Made by a program: the position numbers and the translations under genes. From a virus, in the IMG/VR virus record IMGVR_UViG_3300032309_001546, positions 1-64,000 of that record: a DNA stretch of 64,000 bases. One strand, written 5' to 3'. This document shows, piece by piece, positions 18,709-26,310 of the stretch. How positions within the stretch are numbered: the stretch's first letter is position 1; each line of letters starts with the position of its first letter. A model generated the notes under the pieces. The model was not told where the DNA came from and ran no database searches. It worked only from the letters and a program-made list of their open reading frames with translations.

Positions 18709-20588
18709 TGAATATAAATTATGAAAATAAATTATTCCATGGAGAAATTGATAATAACATCAAGGATGAATCCTTTCTTCATATCACAGATGTTTATACT
18801 AGCCCAGGTTTGTTTTCTGGAAAGCTAAATGAATTTAGGCAAAGAGTTCTTGCCTTGAGAGATAAGATTTACTCACAGGCTGTAGAGCTCGAAGAGGAAA
18901 TTATAAAATGGAATTCAGACTTTACAAAGATTCAACTAGGAGTTGAAGAGCTAGAAAGTAAAGTAAATGATGATTTGTTTTTGCGCAGTGACTCTGATGG
19001 GTACTATAAAACTCTTAATGAGAATTTCACAAAAGACCAAGGCGTATCTTATACTGACAGTAATAATGTTCTTGTAGATTTAACTTCTAACCTAGTTAGA
19101 CTAGAGACAGCAAGTGCCGAAAAGATAGCTTTAAAAAGTGAAAAGTATTCAATTGGAATAGTTAAGCCAACAAGTTCTGTTCAAGAAAGAGTTATTCCTG
19201 TTGCTGGAAGTGACTTAGCTAGCCTTAGCCAAGACAACTCTGCTGGGTGGACTGGCTCTATAACAAGTGCTAATCGAGCTCCTGTTTCTATTATGTTTGA
19301 AGTAACAATGAATACAACGGACTTTGTTTCTAATGTTGTCTTCTCAATGATGAATGGAGCGGGTAGTGCATCTCTGTCTGCTGTTACTATTGACTTAGAG
19401 AATAAAGCAAAAGTCATAATGGAGAATGCAGATGTTTCAAATACGAATATCATCGCAGTAAATGCTTCTGTTAAGAAGATTCAAATAATTATCTTTAAGA
19501 ACTCTTACGACCAAAGACTAGATAGCGGAGAGTATAGATATATTTTTCATATAAAGAAATTGCTTGTTGAAGGTGATAGTGTTTACAAGCAGAATGGAAC
19601 ATTCTCAAGTTCAGACTATACGGTCTCAAACGCAAGTAAAGTTGCAGTTGAAGTCTGTGACTTTGTAAACGATGCAACAAACATTCAATACTATTTGAAT
19701 GTTACAAATATGATAGATGGCTCAGTTTTTACAACACCAATCAATCCATTAAATAAGCCTCCGGGTTCGAGTCCCTATGCACTAAAGCTTACTGATTTAC
19801 AAGTATCTTCAAATTTGAATTCAGTTATAAGACCAGTTTCTGAAAGATCTAGCACTGAGATTATTGACATTCCTAACAATTTAAAGTTACTAAACTTTAC
19901 TAATGAATACAAAATCTTAAACTATACTGCTGCTCTTAATAAGAGCAATATTGGATCAGTAAACTTCTTTGCAAACTATATAGATGGATTATCCAATCCT
20001 TTAGATATCATTGAAAGAGTAGGAAGTTTTTACTATAGCTGGGTCTATATTAGTGGTGAAAGTAAACAGTCCATTGATGTAGGCAATTCCGGTATTACAA
20101 TTCAGGGACTTACAACATCAAATGGAATTATTAATCTAGATAAGACAGGCTGGTTCAAGATGAAGATTCCAGTATCTTCATACTATGACTCTGGTAAGAC
20201 TTTCGAATCAGTTGAAGAGTTGCAGGCTCTTGATCCATTGTATCCATATAATGGTAAATATATACTTGAAGGAACAAACTTACAGGTTGCACCTTATTTT
20301 GGATTCAAAAAGCGAGCAAAGAAAAAGTTGAACATGGTTGCAAATCTTCAGCAAATAGATGTAAATAGTTTTTATTTAATGAGAGACCAACCATTGGCAG
20401 GTGATTACGATATAAAAAATAAGTTTTATATTATCTTAGATAAGAGCACTGATATAAAGAATGGGTATTTTGAATACCAAAATCAAAATGATTTAATGTA
20501 TCTTCTAAAGTTCATTGCTAAGTTCACAACAAGTGACAAGACACAAACACCCATTTTGTCAAGCTATAAAATTAAACTAGGAGACTAG
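18708..20588 (+). CDS. Tail/fibre protein with N-terminal coiled coil
   Basis: A 626-aa protein. Residues about 40-95 show heptad-like spacing of hydrophobic residues (FRQRVLALRDKIYSQAVELE and onward), indicating a trimeric or dimeric coiled-coil stalk. The rest is beta-rich, Ser/Asn-rich and resembles virion fibre proteins. It is translationally coupled to the preceding gene and followed after 1 nt by the next fibre gene. No specific family is recognised. Confidence 0.65.
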   Translation: MNINYENKLFHGEIDNNIKDESFLHITDVYTSPGLFSGKLNEFRQRVLALRDKIYSQAVELEEEIIKWNSDFTKIQLGVEELESKVNDDLFLRSDSDGYYKTLNENFTKDQGVSYTDSNNVLVDLTSNLVRLETASAEKIALKSEKYSIGIVKPTSSVQERVIPVAGSDLASLSQDNSAGWTGSITSANRAPVSIMFEVTMNTTDFVSNVVFSMMNGAGSASLSAVTIDLENKAKVIMENADVSNTNIIAVNASVKKIQIIIFKNSYDQRLDSGEYRYIFHIKKLLVEGDSVYKQNGTFSSSDYTVSNASKVAVEVCDFVNDATNIQYYLNVTNMIDGSVFTTPINPLNKPPGSSPYALKLTDLQVSSNLNSVIRPVSERSSTEIIDIPNNLKLLNFTNEYKILNYTAALNKSNIGSVNFFANYIDGLSNPLDIIERVGSFYYSWVYISGESKQSIDVGNSGITIQGLTTSNGIINLDKTGWFKMKIPVSSYYDSGKTFESVEELQALDPLYPYNGKYILEGTNLQVAPYFGFKKRAKKKLNMVANLQQIDVNSFYLMRDQPLAGDYDIKNKFYIILDKSTDIKNGYFEYQNQNDLMYLLKFIAKFTTSDKTQTPILSSYKIKLGD

Positions 20589-20589
20589 A

Positions 20590-21681
20590 ATGTCTGTCAA
20601 TAAAGTATCAATTGTTAATGCTGGAATTTATACAAATCCTAATACCTTTAGTAGATCACTTACTAAGGCATATGAGGATCTGGGAACACAGGTAAATCAG
20701 CTAGCTGATATCTTTACCTTTGGAGAAAGAGCTGTAGTTAATTCTGCGGATCTCACATCAAGATGGGAATGGACTACTAATACTAGTTTATCCGGTCAGA
20801 CGTCAATTACTGCTATTGAAAGTGGTCTTGATGGGACATCAGTTTATACCTATGCAGCAATGGATTACTTTAGTATTGATCCTATCTTTGTTGTTTATAA
20901 TTCTGATCCAAGCAATAACGATGAAAGTAGGCCGGCAACTATCTATGAGAGTTTTATCAAGCTAAAGACATACACTGATACTGCTATTGCACAAAGAACA
21001 TCTGCACTTGTTAATCTTGTCTCTACGTTAGATATAGATCTATCAGGCGTTGAAGACGGAACTATTATAAATAGCGTTGGTGAAGAGATCGCTGCAAGTG
21101 GTTGGCAGTTTATAACTGACTATGGGACTAATGATGATTATGGCTTAGTCGCGCCGGGCGGCAATAAATTACTTGCTAATGATGGATACTTAATTCTTGA
21201 AGCTCCAGTCGTTGAGCTTGAGACAGAGTATGTAAGAATAGGAACAGCTACTACGGCTCCTACTGGCCCAGATGCTGATGCCGGCAGAGTCTATTACTCT
21301 GGATACGATAAGAATCTTCACCTTGTAAATGAAGATGGAGATGATTATCCTCTAGGTGTCTCTTACTATGAAGAGGATATTGCCCTGTTAGAGTATTCAT
21401 TGACTGCAGATGCCGGTACAAATTTATTTACATGCGATACGGAAAACGATGGGCCTTGGATCTTAACCTTACCAGCATTGAATGGTGTTGCTACTGGTCG
21501 TCAAATTATAGTCGCCGATAATTCAAGCGCAGCTGGTGGTCCTCATTATATTGAAGTCTACCCAGCTGTAGGTGATTTATTTATTGGATATGGATCTGGC
21601 CCTGTTACTATAGATACAAATAATGGTGTACTTGGATTAATGTCAACCGTAAATGGTTGGTTAGTATTGTACGGGAGATAA
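20590..21681 (+). CDS. Tail fibre protein with a terminal module shared with the next gene
   Basis: A 363-aa fibre-like protein. The last roughly 65 residues (from RQIIVAD to WLVLYGR) resemble the last part of the next protein (EEIIIADHNG to WAILYGR), so the two genes share a terminal beta module by duplication. The codons for the final Y-G-R (TACGGGAGA) contain the GGGAG Shine-Dalgarno sequence of the next gene. The N-terminal 40 residues (NAGIYTNPNTFSRSLTKAYEDL) probably attach to the tail. Fibre role is inferred from composition and context. Confidence 0.65.
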   Translation: MSVNKVSIVNAGIYTNPNTFSRSLTKAYEDLGTQVNQLADIFTFGERAVVNSADLTSRWEWTTNTSLSGQTSITAIESGLDGTSVYTYAAMDYFSIDPIFVVYNSDPSNNDESRPATIYESFIKLKTYTDTAIAQRTSALVNLVSTLDIDLSGVEDGTIINSVGEEIAASGWQFITDYGTNDDYGLVAPGGNKLLANDGYLILEAPVVELETEYVRIGTATTAPTGPDADAGRVYYSGYDKNLHLVNEDGDDYPLGVSYYEEDIALLEYSLTADAGTNLFTCDTENDGPWILTLPALNGVATGRQIIVADNSSAAGGPHYIEVYPAVGDLFIGYGSGPVTIDTNNGVLGLMSTVNGWLVLYGR

Positions 21682-21682
21682 C

Positions 21683-22045
21683 ATGGCAACAGCATATACA
21701 AGTCAATTTGCACCTGGCGTACAGGTAGATAAAAAATTAACCATAGTAGAATTCAATGCGAGTAATGGAGATGACTACCAAGCTTCATTGCCATTTTTGT
21801 ATTTGCAAATAACAGACTTAGGAGGAGGTCAAGTTCTTCTTCACACTGCTCCAACTGATGGTGAAGAAATAATTATTGCTGATCATAATGGCAATGCATC
21901 TGCAACTCCTATACAAATAAGAGTAGGCACTGTTGGTCACAGTATAATTTCTGCACCAGATGGTATAGGCATAAACACAGACTATGGTCTTGTTTGCCTG
22001 AAATATGTTGCTACCAATTCTTGGGCAATTCTCTACGGGAGATAA
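21683..22045 (+). CDS. Short fibre-tip-like protein, paralogue of the preceding C-terminus
   Basis: This 120-aa protein consists almost entirely of a beta module related to the end of the preceding fibre protein: both contain an II(V/I)AD strand, a Gly-rich middle and end in LYGR. A separate copy of a fibre tip suggests either a distinct short fibre or an exchangeable adhesin head. It starts 1 nt after the preceding stop, with GGGAG of the preceding YGR codons as ribosome site, and its own YGR codons again supply GGGAG for the following gene. Confidence 0.65.
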   Translation: MATAYTSQFAPGVQVDKKLTIVEFNASNGDDYQASLPFLYLQITDLGGGQVLLHTAPTDGEEIIIADHNGNASATPIQIRVGTVGHSIISAPDGIGINTDYGLVCLKYVATNSWAILYGR

Positions 22046-22047
22046 TC

Positions 22048-23046
22048 ATGGCTGTAAAATATACTGATCAAATCTTTGGAGGAAGTGCAGTTCTATCAGT
22101 TGCTACGTTTGGGAATCTACCCGTGACTGGAGCTACTGACCAACGCATTAGTATCACAGGGGAGTCGTCACTATTTGATACGACAAGTTATCCTGCAATT
22201 GTTGCATGGAGTGGGTCAGCTTGGGAATTAGAAAGTTGCGCTGCTACATATCTTAATGTAGGTGCTGTAGAATTTGCCTCTGGAACTTGGACAGGAACAG
22301 GGGGCACTGTAAGTACTAAGAGTGGCGCAAGAATTGTAGACACTACATATAAAGAGTCTTGGATCTGGAACTCTACTAGTAATATCTTTGTTCCTAGTTA
22401 TCTTGGACTTACTACTGTAAATTTTCAACAAAAGATTAAAGGAGATAGTACAACACTTGAATCTGGATGGACATCGCAAGTTGATACAGCTTGTACTCTT
22501 GTGGTAGACGGAGGAAATAAATTACTAGCTACTGCGGCAAGCGCATCTAGTGCTAGTAGATACGTCAAATTCTATTGTACTGACACTGCAGGAACAGGAA
22601 CTGCAAATAACTTTTATATGAAATGTTTAGTACAAAGAACAAACTTTACTATGGGTACAACGGGAGGTATTAATTTCTATCTTAGACACGATACAGGTAA
22701 TGGCGGTCGTATAGTAGAGTTTGGCGATGGAAGCAATACTCAAGGAAGTATTGATGTTGGTGGCAAATTTATGAATAGAGCAAGTACTTTTAACGTAACA
22801 TATACAGCAACAGCAAATAGAGGGGATACAGCTTGGACATCAGAAACTCTTGTTCAGTTCAGAGTACTTGCTGGAGCTGCTGCTCAAGTTAAAATAGGAA
22901 CAGGAGCGTGGCATGATATTGCTGTTAGCACATGCAGAACTGGCCCTGCTACTTTAAGATTTGAAATGGGGGTTGCTTCAAATAACAGTAGTCTCAATAT
23001 AGCAGCTTGTAAATTAAGATACTTACAAGCTATTAGATATACTTAA
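22048..23046 (+). CDS. Fibre or adhesin protein with jelly-roll-like C-terminus
   Basis: A 332-aa protein. I chose the ATG 2 nt after the preceding stop (MAVKYTDQ) rather than an in-frame upstream start 18 codons earlier, because it has GGGAG 7-8 nt upstream and avoids a 52-nt overlap. Residues 1-130 resemble fibre attachment domains with Trp/Gly turns. Residues about 150-325 read as a jelly-roll/lectin-like sandwich with repeated strands ending in NIAACKLRYLQAIRY. A receptor-binding role is inferred from position among fibre genes; no specific family is certain. Confidence 0.65.
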   Translation: MAVKYTDQIFGGSAVLSVATFGNLPVTGATDQRISITGESSLFDTTSYPAIVAWSGSAWELESCAATYLNVGAVEFASGTWTGTGGTVSTKSGARIVDTTYKESWIWNSTSNIFVPSYLGLTTVNFQQKIKGDSTTLESGWTSQVDTACTLVVDGGNKLLATAASASSASRYVKFYCTDTAGTGTANNFYMKCLVQRTNFTMGTTGGINFYLRHDTGNGGRIVEFGDGSNTQGSIDVGGKFMNRASTFNVTYTATANRGDTAWTSETLVQFRVLAGAAAQVKIGTGAWHDIAVSTCRTGPATLRFEMGVASNNSSLNIAACKLRYLQAIRYT

Positions 23047-23068
23047 AGAATAGAAATTCTGGGGGCAT

Positions 23069-23602
23069 ATGAAATATACAAGTGAAATAAACAAGTATGA
23101 CACGGTTGATTACTGTGTCTATAGCGACATGTCTACTCAAGAAGCAACAGTAAATAATGCAAAGTATGTTATGCAATTCGATACGTTTGAGGAAGGTCAT
23201 AACATTACTGTTGAGCCTGATAGCCAAAGTCCTACGCCTAAGCCTACTAAGATTACAGTTAATAGAACTGGAGTATATAACATTGCATTCTCTGCTCAGT
23301 TAGATAGAGTTGCAAGTTCTGGCCATGCTGAAGTGAATATTTGGCTTAGAAAGAATGGGGAAACATCTGTATACGACGTACCAAGAACTGGTACTAAAGT
23401 TACATTAACTGGAAATATAAGGGCAGCTAAAGTCGTAGCAGCATGGAATTTCGTAGTTAGTGCGGAGGCGGGTGATTACTTTCAGTTAATGTGGAGCCCG
23501 ACTGATCATAATATTCATATTGTCAAAGGAGATGCAGTGACAACCCCAGGAAGCGAAAGACCGGCTATACCAAGTGTTATATTAACTGTATGGAGACTTT
23601 AA
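23069..23602 (+). CDS. Virion protein with C1q-like jelly-roll domain
   Basis: A 177-aa protein whose residues about 35-177 match the C1q/TNF-like jelly-roll seen in many phage adhesins. It shows TGVYNIAFSAQL, then NIWLRKNGE, then a GDYFQLMW strand, and the closing IPSVILTVWRL. In phages this fold caps tail fibres and binds the cell surface. The start has GGGGGC 4-8 nt upstream. It is the last structural gene before the lysis genes. Confidence 0.75.
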   Translation: MKYTSEINKYDTVDYCVYSDMSTQEATVNNAKYVMQFDTFEEGHNITVEPDSQSPTPKPTKITVNRTGVYNIAFSAQLDRVASSGHAEVNIWLRKNGETSVYDVPRTGTKVTLTGNIRAAKVVAAWNFVVSAEAGDYFQLMWSPTDHNIHIVKGDAVTTPGSERPAIPSVILTVWRL

Positions 23603-23617
23603 TTTTTAGGAGTTATT

Positions 23618-24166
23618 ATGTCAAATCAAAATCTTGTAGATATTGCGCTAAAAGAAGTTGGCGTCCGTGAAGTTCCTATCAATAGCAATAGAGGTCCTCG
23701 TGTTGAGGACTTCCAGAAGTACGTCGGTGCTTGGCTTGTAGGTGCCGCCTGGTGCGCTGCCTTTGTGGCTTGGGTCTTCGGGCAGGCCTATCCTGGTGCT
23801 AACCCTGCTGGAAAGCAAAGCTCAGCCGTAATGGGCTTCTGGACGCGTAATGCAGGCCGTGCAGACTTTGTTCGCTTCTTACCTGCTGATGTAAAGTCTG
23901 GCAAGTATAAGATTGAGCCAGGTGATCTATTTGTATTATGTAGTGATCCTGTTAAGGTACCTCTAGTTCAGGTTGGCAGAGTCAAAGCACATACTGGTCA
24001 CATTGGTATCTGTGATGGTGCTATGCTTAGTGCTACTAAGTTCGGCACCGTAGAAGGTAATACGAATGAAGCTGGTAGCCGTGAAGGTGGTGGCGTCTAT
24101 CATCGCTCACGTAGCCTTGATGAAGCTAAGCTTGTAGGATTTGTACGTTATCTAGGTAAGAAGTAA
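23618..24166 (+). CDS. Endolysin, CHAP-type amidase/endopeptidase
   Basis: A 182-aa peptidoglycan hydrolase. The cysteine-histidine catalytic set is visible: Cys46 in GAAWCAAFVAW, His128 in TGHIGI and a polar third residue in VEGNTN (Asn148). This arrangement is that of CHAP/NlpC-like endolysins, which cut peptide bonds in the cell wall. There is no signal peptide, so release would need a holin; the next gene is a holin candidate, overlapping by one base (TAATG). The gene is visibly GC-richer than its neighbours (for example around 23730-23810), suggesting acquisition from a different source. A strong AGGAG lies upstream of the ATG. Confidence 0.88.
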   Translation: MSNQNLVDIALKEVGVREVPINSNRGPRVEDFQKYVGAWLVGAAWCAAFVAWVFGQAYPGANPAGKQSSAVMGFWTRNAGRADFVRFLPADVKSGKYKIEPGDLFVLCSDPVKVPLVQVGRVKAHTGHIGICDGAMLSATKFGTVEGNTNEAGSREGGGVYHRSRSLDEAKLVGFVRYLGKK

Positions 24167-24465
24167 TGTTCAACCTCTCTGCTATACTTTTTAAAAGATT
24201 TAGTGGAGCTTTTCTTGGGGACAAAAGCAACTACATTAGTCGTAAGCTTGGTTTGGTATACTGGGCCTTGCATACATTAACGTTCTTATATCTTATGAGT
24301 CCTATTGGACAAGCTACTGGTCTCTACATTATTCCTCAGCTAATGGGTGATGATGTATTTACTGCAGCTTTTGTAGGGCTTGTAGGATTATATATGGGTG
24401 CTAATGTTATAGATAGAACACGAGGCACAGATACAAATCTTAAAGAAAATAAAGTGGAGGACTAA
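24166..24465 (+). CDS. Holin candidate (small membrane protein)
   Basis: A 99-aa protein with two likely membrane helices: about residues 28-48 (LVYWALHTLTFLYLM) and 60-80 (VFTAAFVGLVGLYMGANVI). A charged C-terminal tail follows (DRTRGTDTNLKENKVED). Size, two-helix topology and direct coupling to the endolysin gene fit a class II-type holin that opens the inner membrane for the endolysin. No sequence family is recognised, so the call rests on topology and context. Confidence 0.6.
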   Translation: MFNLSAILFKRFSGAFLGDKSNYISRKLGLVYWALHTLTFLYLMSPIGQATGLYIIPQLMGDDVFTAAFVGLVGLYMGANVIDRTRGTDTNLKENKVED

Positions 24466-24666
24466 ATGGCCATTGAGAATAATTATGTTCTAGAAAGAAT
24501 TGCAGCTATTGAGAAGCGTATTAATGATCTTCAAAAGATTATTGAGAATATTCCTAAGCTACGCCAGGTTGGCGCGCTAAAAGCAACGATAGAGCAAGAG
24601 CAGAAAGACTTGACTGCTAAAGTATTTGATTTAACTGCTAGAGTTGAAAAACTTGAAAATAAGTAA
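24466..24666 (+). CDS. Small coiled-coil protein after holin
   Basis: A 66-aa protein that is nearly all heptad repeat (ERIAAIEKRINDLQKIIENI, later FDLTARVEKLENK), so it should form a coiled coil. It lacks a signal peptide, lipobox or membrane segment, so it is not an ordinary spanin. It may act as an antiholin partner or lysis accessory because it is the last gene of the lysis set and directly follows the holin candidate. It is followed by the terminator of the + strand block. Confidence 0.6.
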   Translation: MAIENNYVLERIAAIEKRINDLQKIIENIPKLRQVGALKATIEQEQKDLTAKVFDLTARVEKLENK

Positions 24667-24686
24667 GTTAAATTAGATAGGAATAA

Positions 24687-24718
24687 AAAACCCCAGCCAA
24701 ACCAATGACTGGGGTTTT
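24687..24718. terminator. Bidirectional Rho-independent terminator between convergent blocks
   Basis: The arms AAAACCCCAG and CTGGGGTTTT pair perfectly over 10 bp around a 12-nt loop. The T-run follows on the + strand and, because the stem begins with A residues, also on the - strand. It lies between the last + gene and the last - gene, so it can end both converging transcripts. Confidence 0.9.
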
Positions 24719-24735
24719 CTTTTGTCTATTCTAAG

Positions 24736-25149
24736 TTAGACGATTGTGATTGTCATTTTTAATGACGAAGTGTCTAGCGATCCGCTTAAAGCATTATCAT
24801 AGTCAATAGCAAAATACTCTGTCGTAATTGGAAATGTTACATCAACAGTCTCGTAAGAAAGTACTTGAGCAGGAGTACCAGTAAGTATTGCTTGCTCAAC
24901 TTCAACCAAAGTAGAGCCAAACCAAAGGTTAAAAACAATACTTTGACTATCGCTATCATAGGCTTGGATTCTTATACTCTTTGAGCGGCCTTGAGATGCA
25001 CTAAGACTACTGCAATTAATTATAGTAGCTTGACTACCATCTCCCGCACCATTTGTAATAAATGGAAGCTCAGCAAGTGAGAAATACTCGCTGTGATGGT
25101 AAGTCAGCATTTCCTTATTAACTTTCTCACCATAAGTTAAGCCAGGCAT
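24736..25149 (-). CDS. Unrecognised protein, possibly structural
   Basis: A 137-aa protein, the last gene of the - strand block. It is beta-rich with Ser/Thr/Asp-rich turns and reads like a small virion or decoration protein, but no family is recognised. Its start overlaps the stop of the upstream gene by one base (TAATG). It has no signal peptide or membrane segment. Confidence 0.6.
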   Translation of the reverse strand: MPGLTYGEKVNKEMLTYHHSEYFSLAELPFITNGAGDGSQATIINCSSLSASQGRSKSIRIQAYDSDSQSIVFNLWFGSTLVEVEQAILTGTPAQVLSYETVDVTFPITTEYFAIDYDNALSGSLDTSSLKMTITIV

Positions 25150-25649
25150 TATTCAGACTCCTCAGCTGAAACGTCTTGGCTCTTCTTTGACTTACGCTTC
25201 TTTGGAGCTTCGTCTGCTTCCTTCTCTGTAGCTAACACGTCTTCTTGAGGTTCCTCTAAGACAGTATCAGAAACTTCTTCTTCCGCAGCTATAACCTGAG
25301 CAGCGACAACTGAAGCTTCCTCTGCTTCCTTCTCTGCATGAACCACTGGCTCGTATCTCTCTTCAACTTCAACTTCTCCTGTCTCTCCTAGAATGCTCTT
25401 AGCAAAGTCAAGAGTCTTCTTAAGATTCTTTAGACCCATGAAGTTTAAAAGCATCTGACTCTTCGGAGGTGGCTCTGTAATAAGAGGAACAATCTTTGTG
25501 ATGACAAGACCATTCTTGACGAAACTTGGATTGACATAGAAGCGAAAATCAGTAGCTCCCAGTGCAGAGCCAATGCGAATTGCCTCTTTAACTGTGTTTA
25601 GATTTTCTTTAGAAAGGTCAACTAATTTAATATCCTTATCAGCGCTCAT
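25149..25649 (-). CDS. Acidic protein with charged low-complexity tail
   Basis: A 166-aa protein of unknown function. I start it at the ATG giving MSADKDIKLVD, preceded by AAGGA 5 nt away, not at an upstream TTG. Residues 1-90 form an alpha/beta domain; residues about 90-166 are Glu/Ala/Val-rich and end in a basic patch (KKRKSKKS) with an acidic tip, so this part is probably disordered. The upstream intergenic region carries the palindrome cluster described separately, so this gene and the last gene may be regulated there. Confidence 0.6.
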   Translation of the reverse strand: MSADKDIKLVDLSKENLNTVKEAIRIGSALGATDFRFYVNPSFVKNGLVITKIVPLITEPPPKSQMLLNFMGLKNLKKTLDFAKSILGETGEVEVEERYEPVVHAEKEAEEASVVAAQVIAAEEEVSDTVLEEPQEDVLATEKEADEAPKKRKSKKSQDVSAEESE

Positions 25650-25689
25650 AGTATTCCTTACAATATTAACAAAATATTTGTGTAATTGC

Positions 25690-25721
25690 AGCAATAAATA
25701 TTGCTAGTATTGCATGCAATA
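25690..25721. promoter_or_regulatory. Two adjacent palindromes built from TATTGC/GCAATA
   Basis: A 16-nt inverted repeat (AGCAATA-AA-TATTGCT) is followed after 2 nt by a perfect 14-nt palindrome (TATTGCATGCAATA). The hexamer TATTGC or its complement occurs four times in 32 bp. The site lies in the 93-nt gap between two - strand genes, 40-70 nt upstream of the start of the acidic-protein gene. It looks like an operator for a dimeric regulator; as a terminator it would lack a clear T-run. Confidence 0.5.
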
Positions 25722-25742
25722 TATTATCTTTATCGCCGTTCA

Positions 25743-26288
25743 TTACTTGGTGATGGTATTGCGTCTACGTAGAAATAGAAAAGTACCAACTATAGCAAAA
25801 AAAGCGAAGACACTAGCAGTATTAGAAACAACTGAACACCCAGCTTCGTCCTTGCTTTTATCGGCAGCGACGGCCGCTCCTGAGCCGCTACCGTCTGTCT
25901 CGGGGAGAGCGGTGTCAGCGCCAGCATCAGCGCCAGAGCCGCTACCATCTACGGAAACAACTTCACCTGAACCAGAACCGCCACCTGTAGGTTCGCCAGA
26001 TCCACAATCAGGATCAACGGTAGCTGAACCCTCGGCACCTGAGCCTGAACCTGAAGTAGCGGTATCGCAAGGAGCAGGAACTGCCTCGGGGACGCAAGCA
26101 AGTAGCTCTGTAGCACAGGAGTCACATGCTGAACCTTCAGCACAGGGAGGGCACTCAGCGCTACCCACAGCAGCACAGACTTCACCAATAGCGCAGTCAG
26201 CAGTTGTGACGCACTCAGTGGCATAGGCAGTTGAAGCTACAAGTAGAGTAGCAAGAAACGAAACTAGGGAAAACTTAATCTTATTCAT
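25743..26288 (-). CDS. Secreted Cys-rich surface protein with MYXO-CTERM-like sorting signal
   Basis: A 181-aa protein started at MNKIKFS, which has GGAG 6 nt upstream; in-frame starts 4 and 6 codons earlier lack this. Residues 1-23 are a Sec signal peptide ending in AYA. Next comes a Cys-rich region (CVTTADCAIGEVC, then PPC, SAC, DSC) like those of delta-proteobacterial surface proteins. A long SGSG/Gly-rich spacer follows. The C-terminus is a tripartite signal: GCS, a hydrophobic helix (ASVFAFFAIVGTFLFL) and RRR. This layout matches MYXO-CTERM-type signals, where a sortase-like protease cuts near the Cys. The gene is much GC-richer than its surroundings, so it was probably taken from a host. 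It may alter the cell surface during infection. Confidence 0.75.
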   Translation of the reverse strand: MNKIKFSLVSFLATLLVASTAYATECVTTADCAIGEVCAAVGSAECPPCAEGSACDSCATELLACVPEAVPAPCDTATSGSGSGAEGSATVDPDCGSGEPTGGGSGSGEVVSVDGSGSGADAGADTALPETDGSGSGAAVAADKSKDEAGCSVVSNTASVFAFFAIVGTFLFLRRRNTITK

Positions 26289-26310
26289 TTTAATCTCCAT
26301 TATCAATTAA

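Noticed and set aside
25714-26226. Long + strand ORF rich in Pro/Ala/Ser opposite the Cys-rich surface gene
   Set aside because: It mirrors the SGSG-rich and GC-rich - strand gene, which has a signal peptide, a ribosome site and an orderly C-terminal signal; the + frame is a shadow of the repeated codons.
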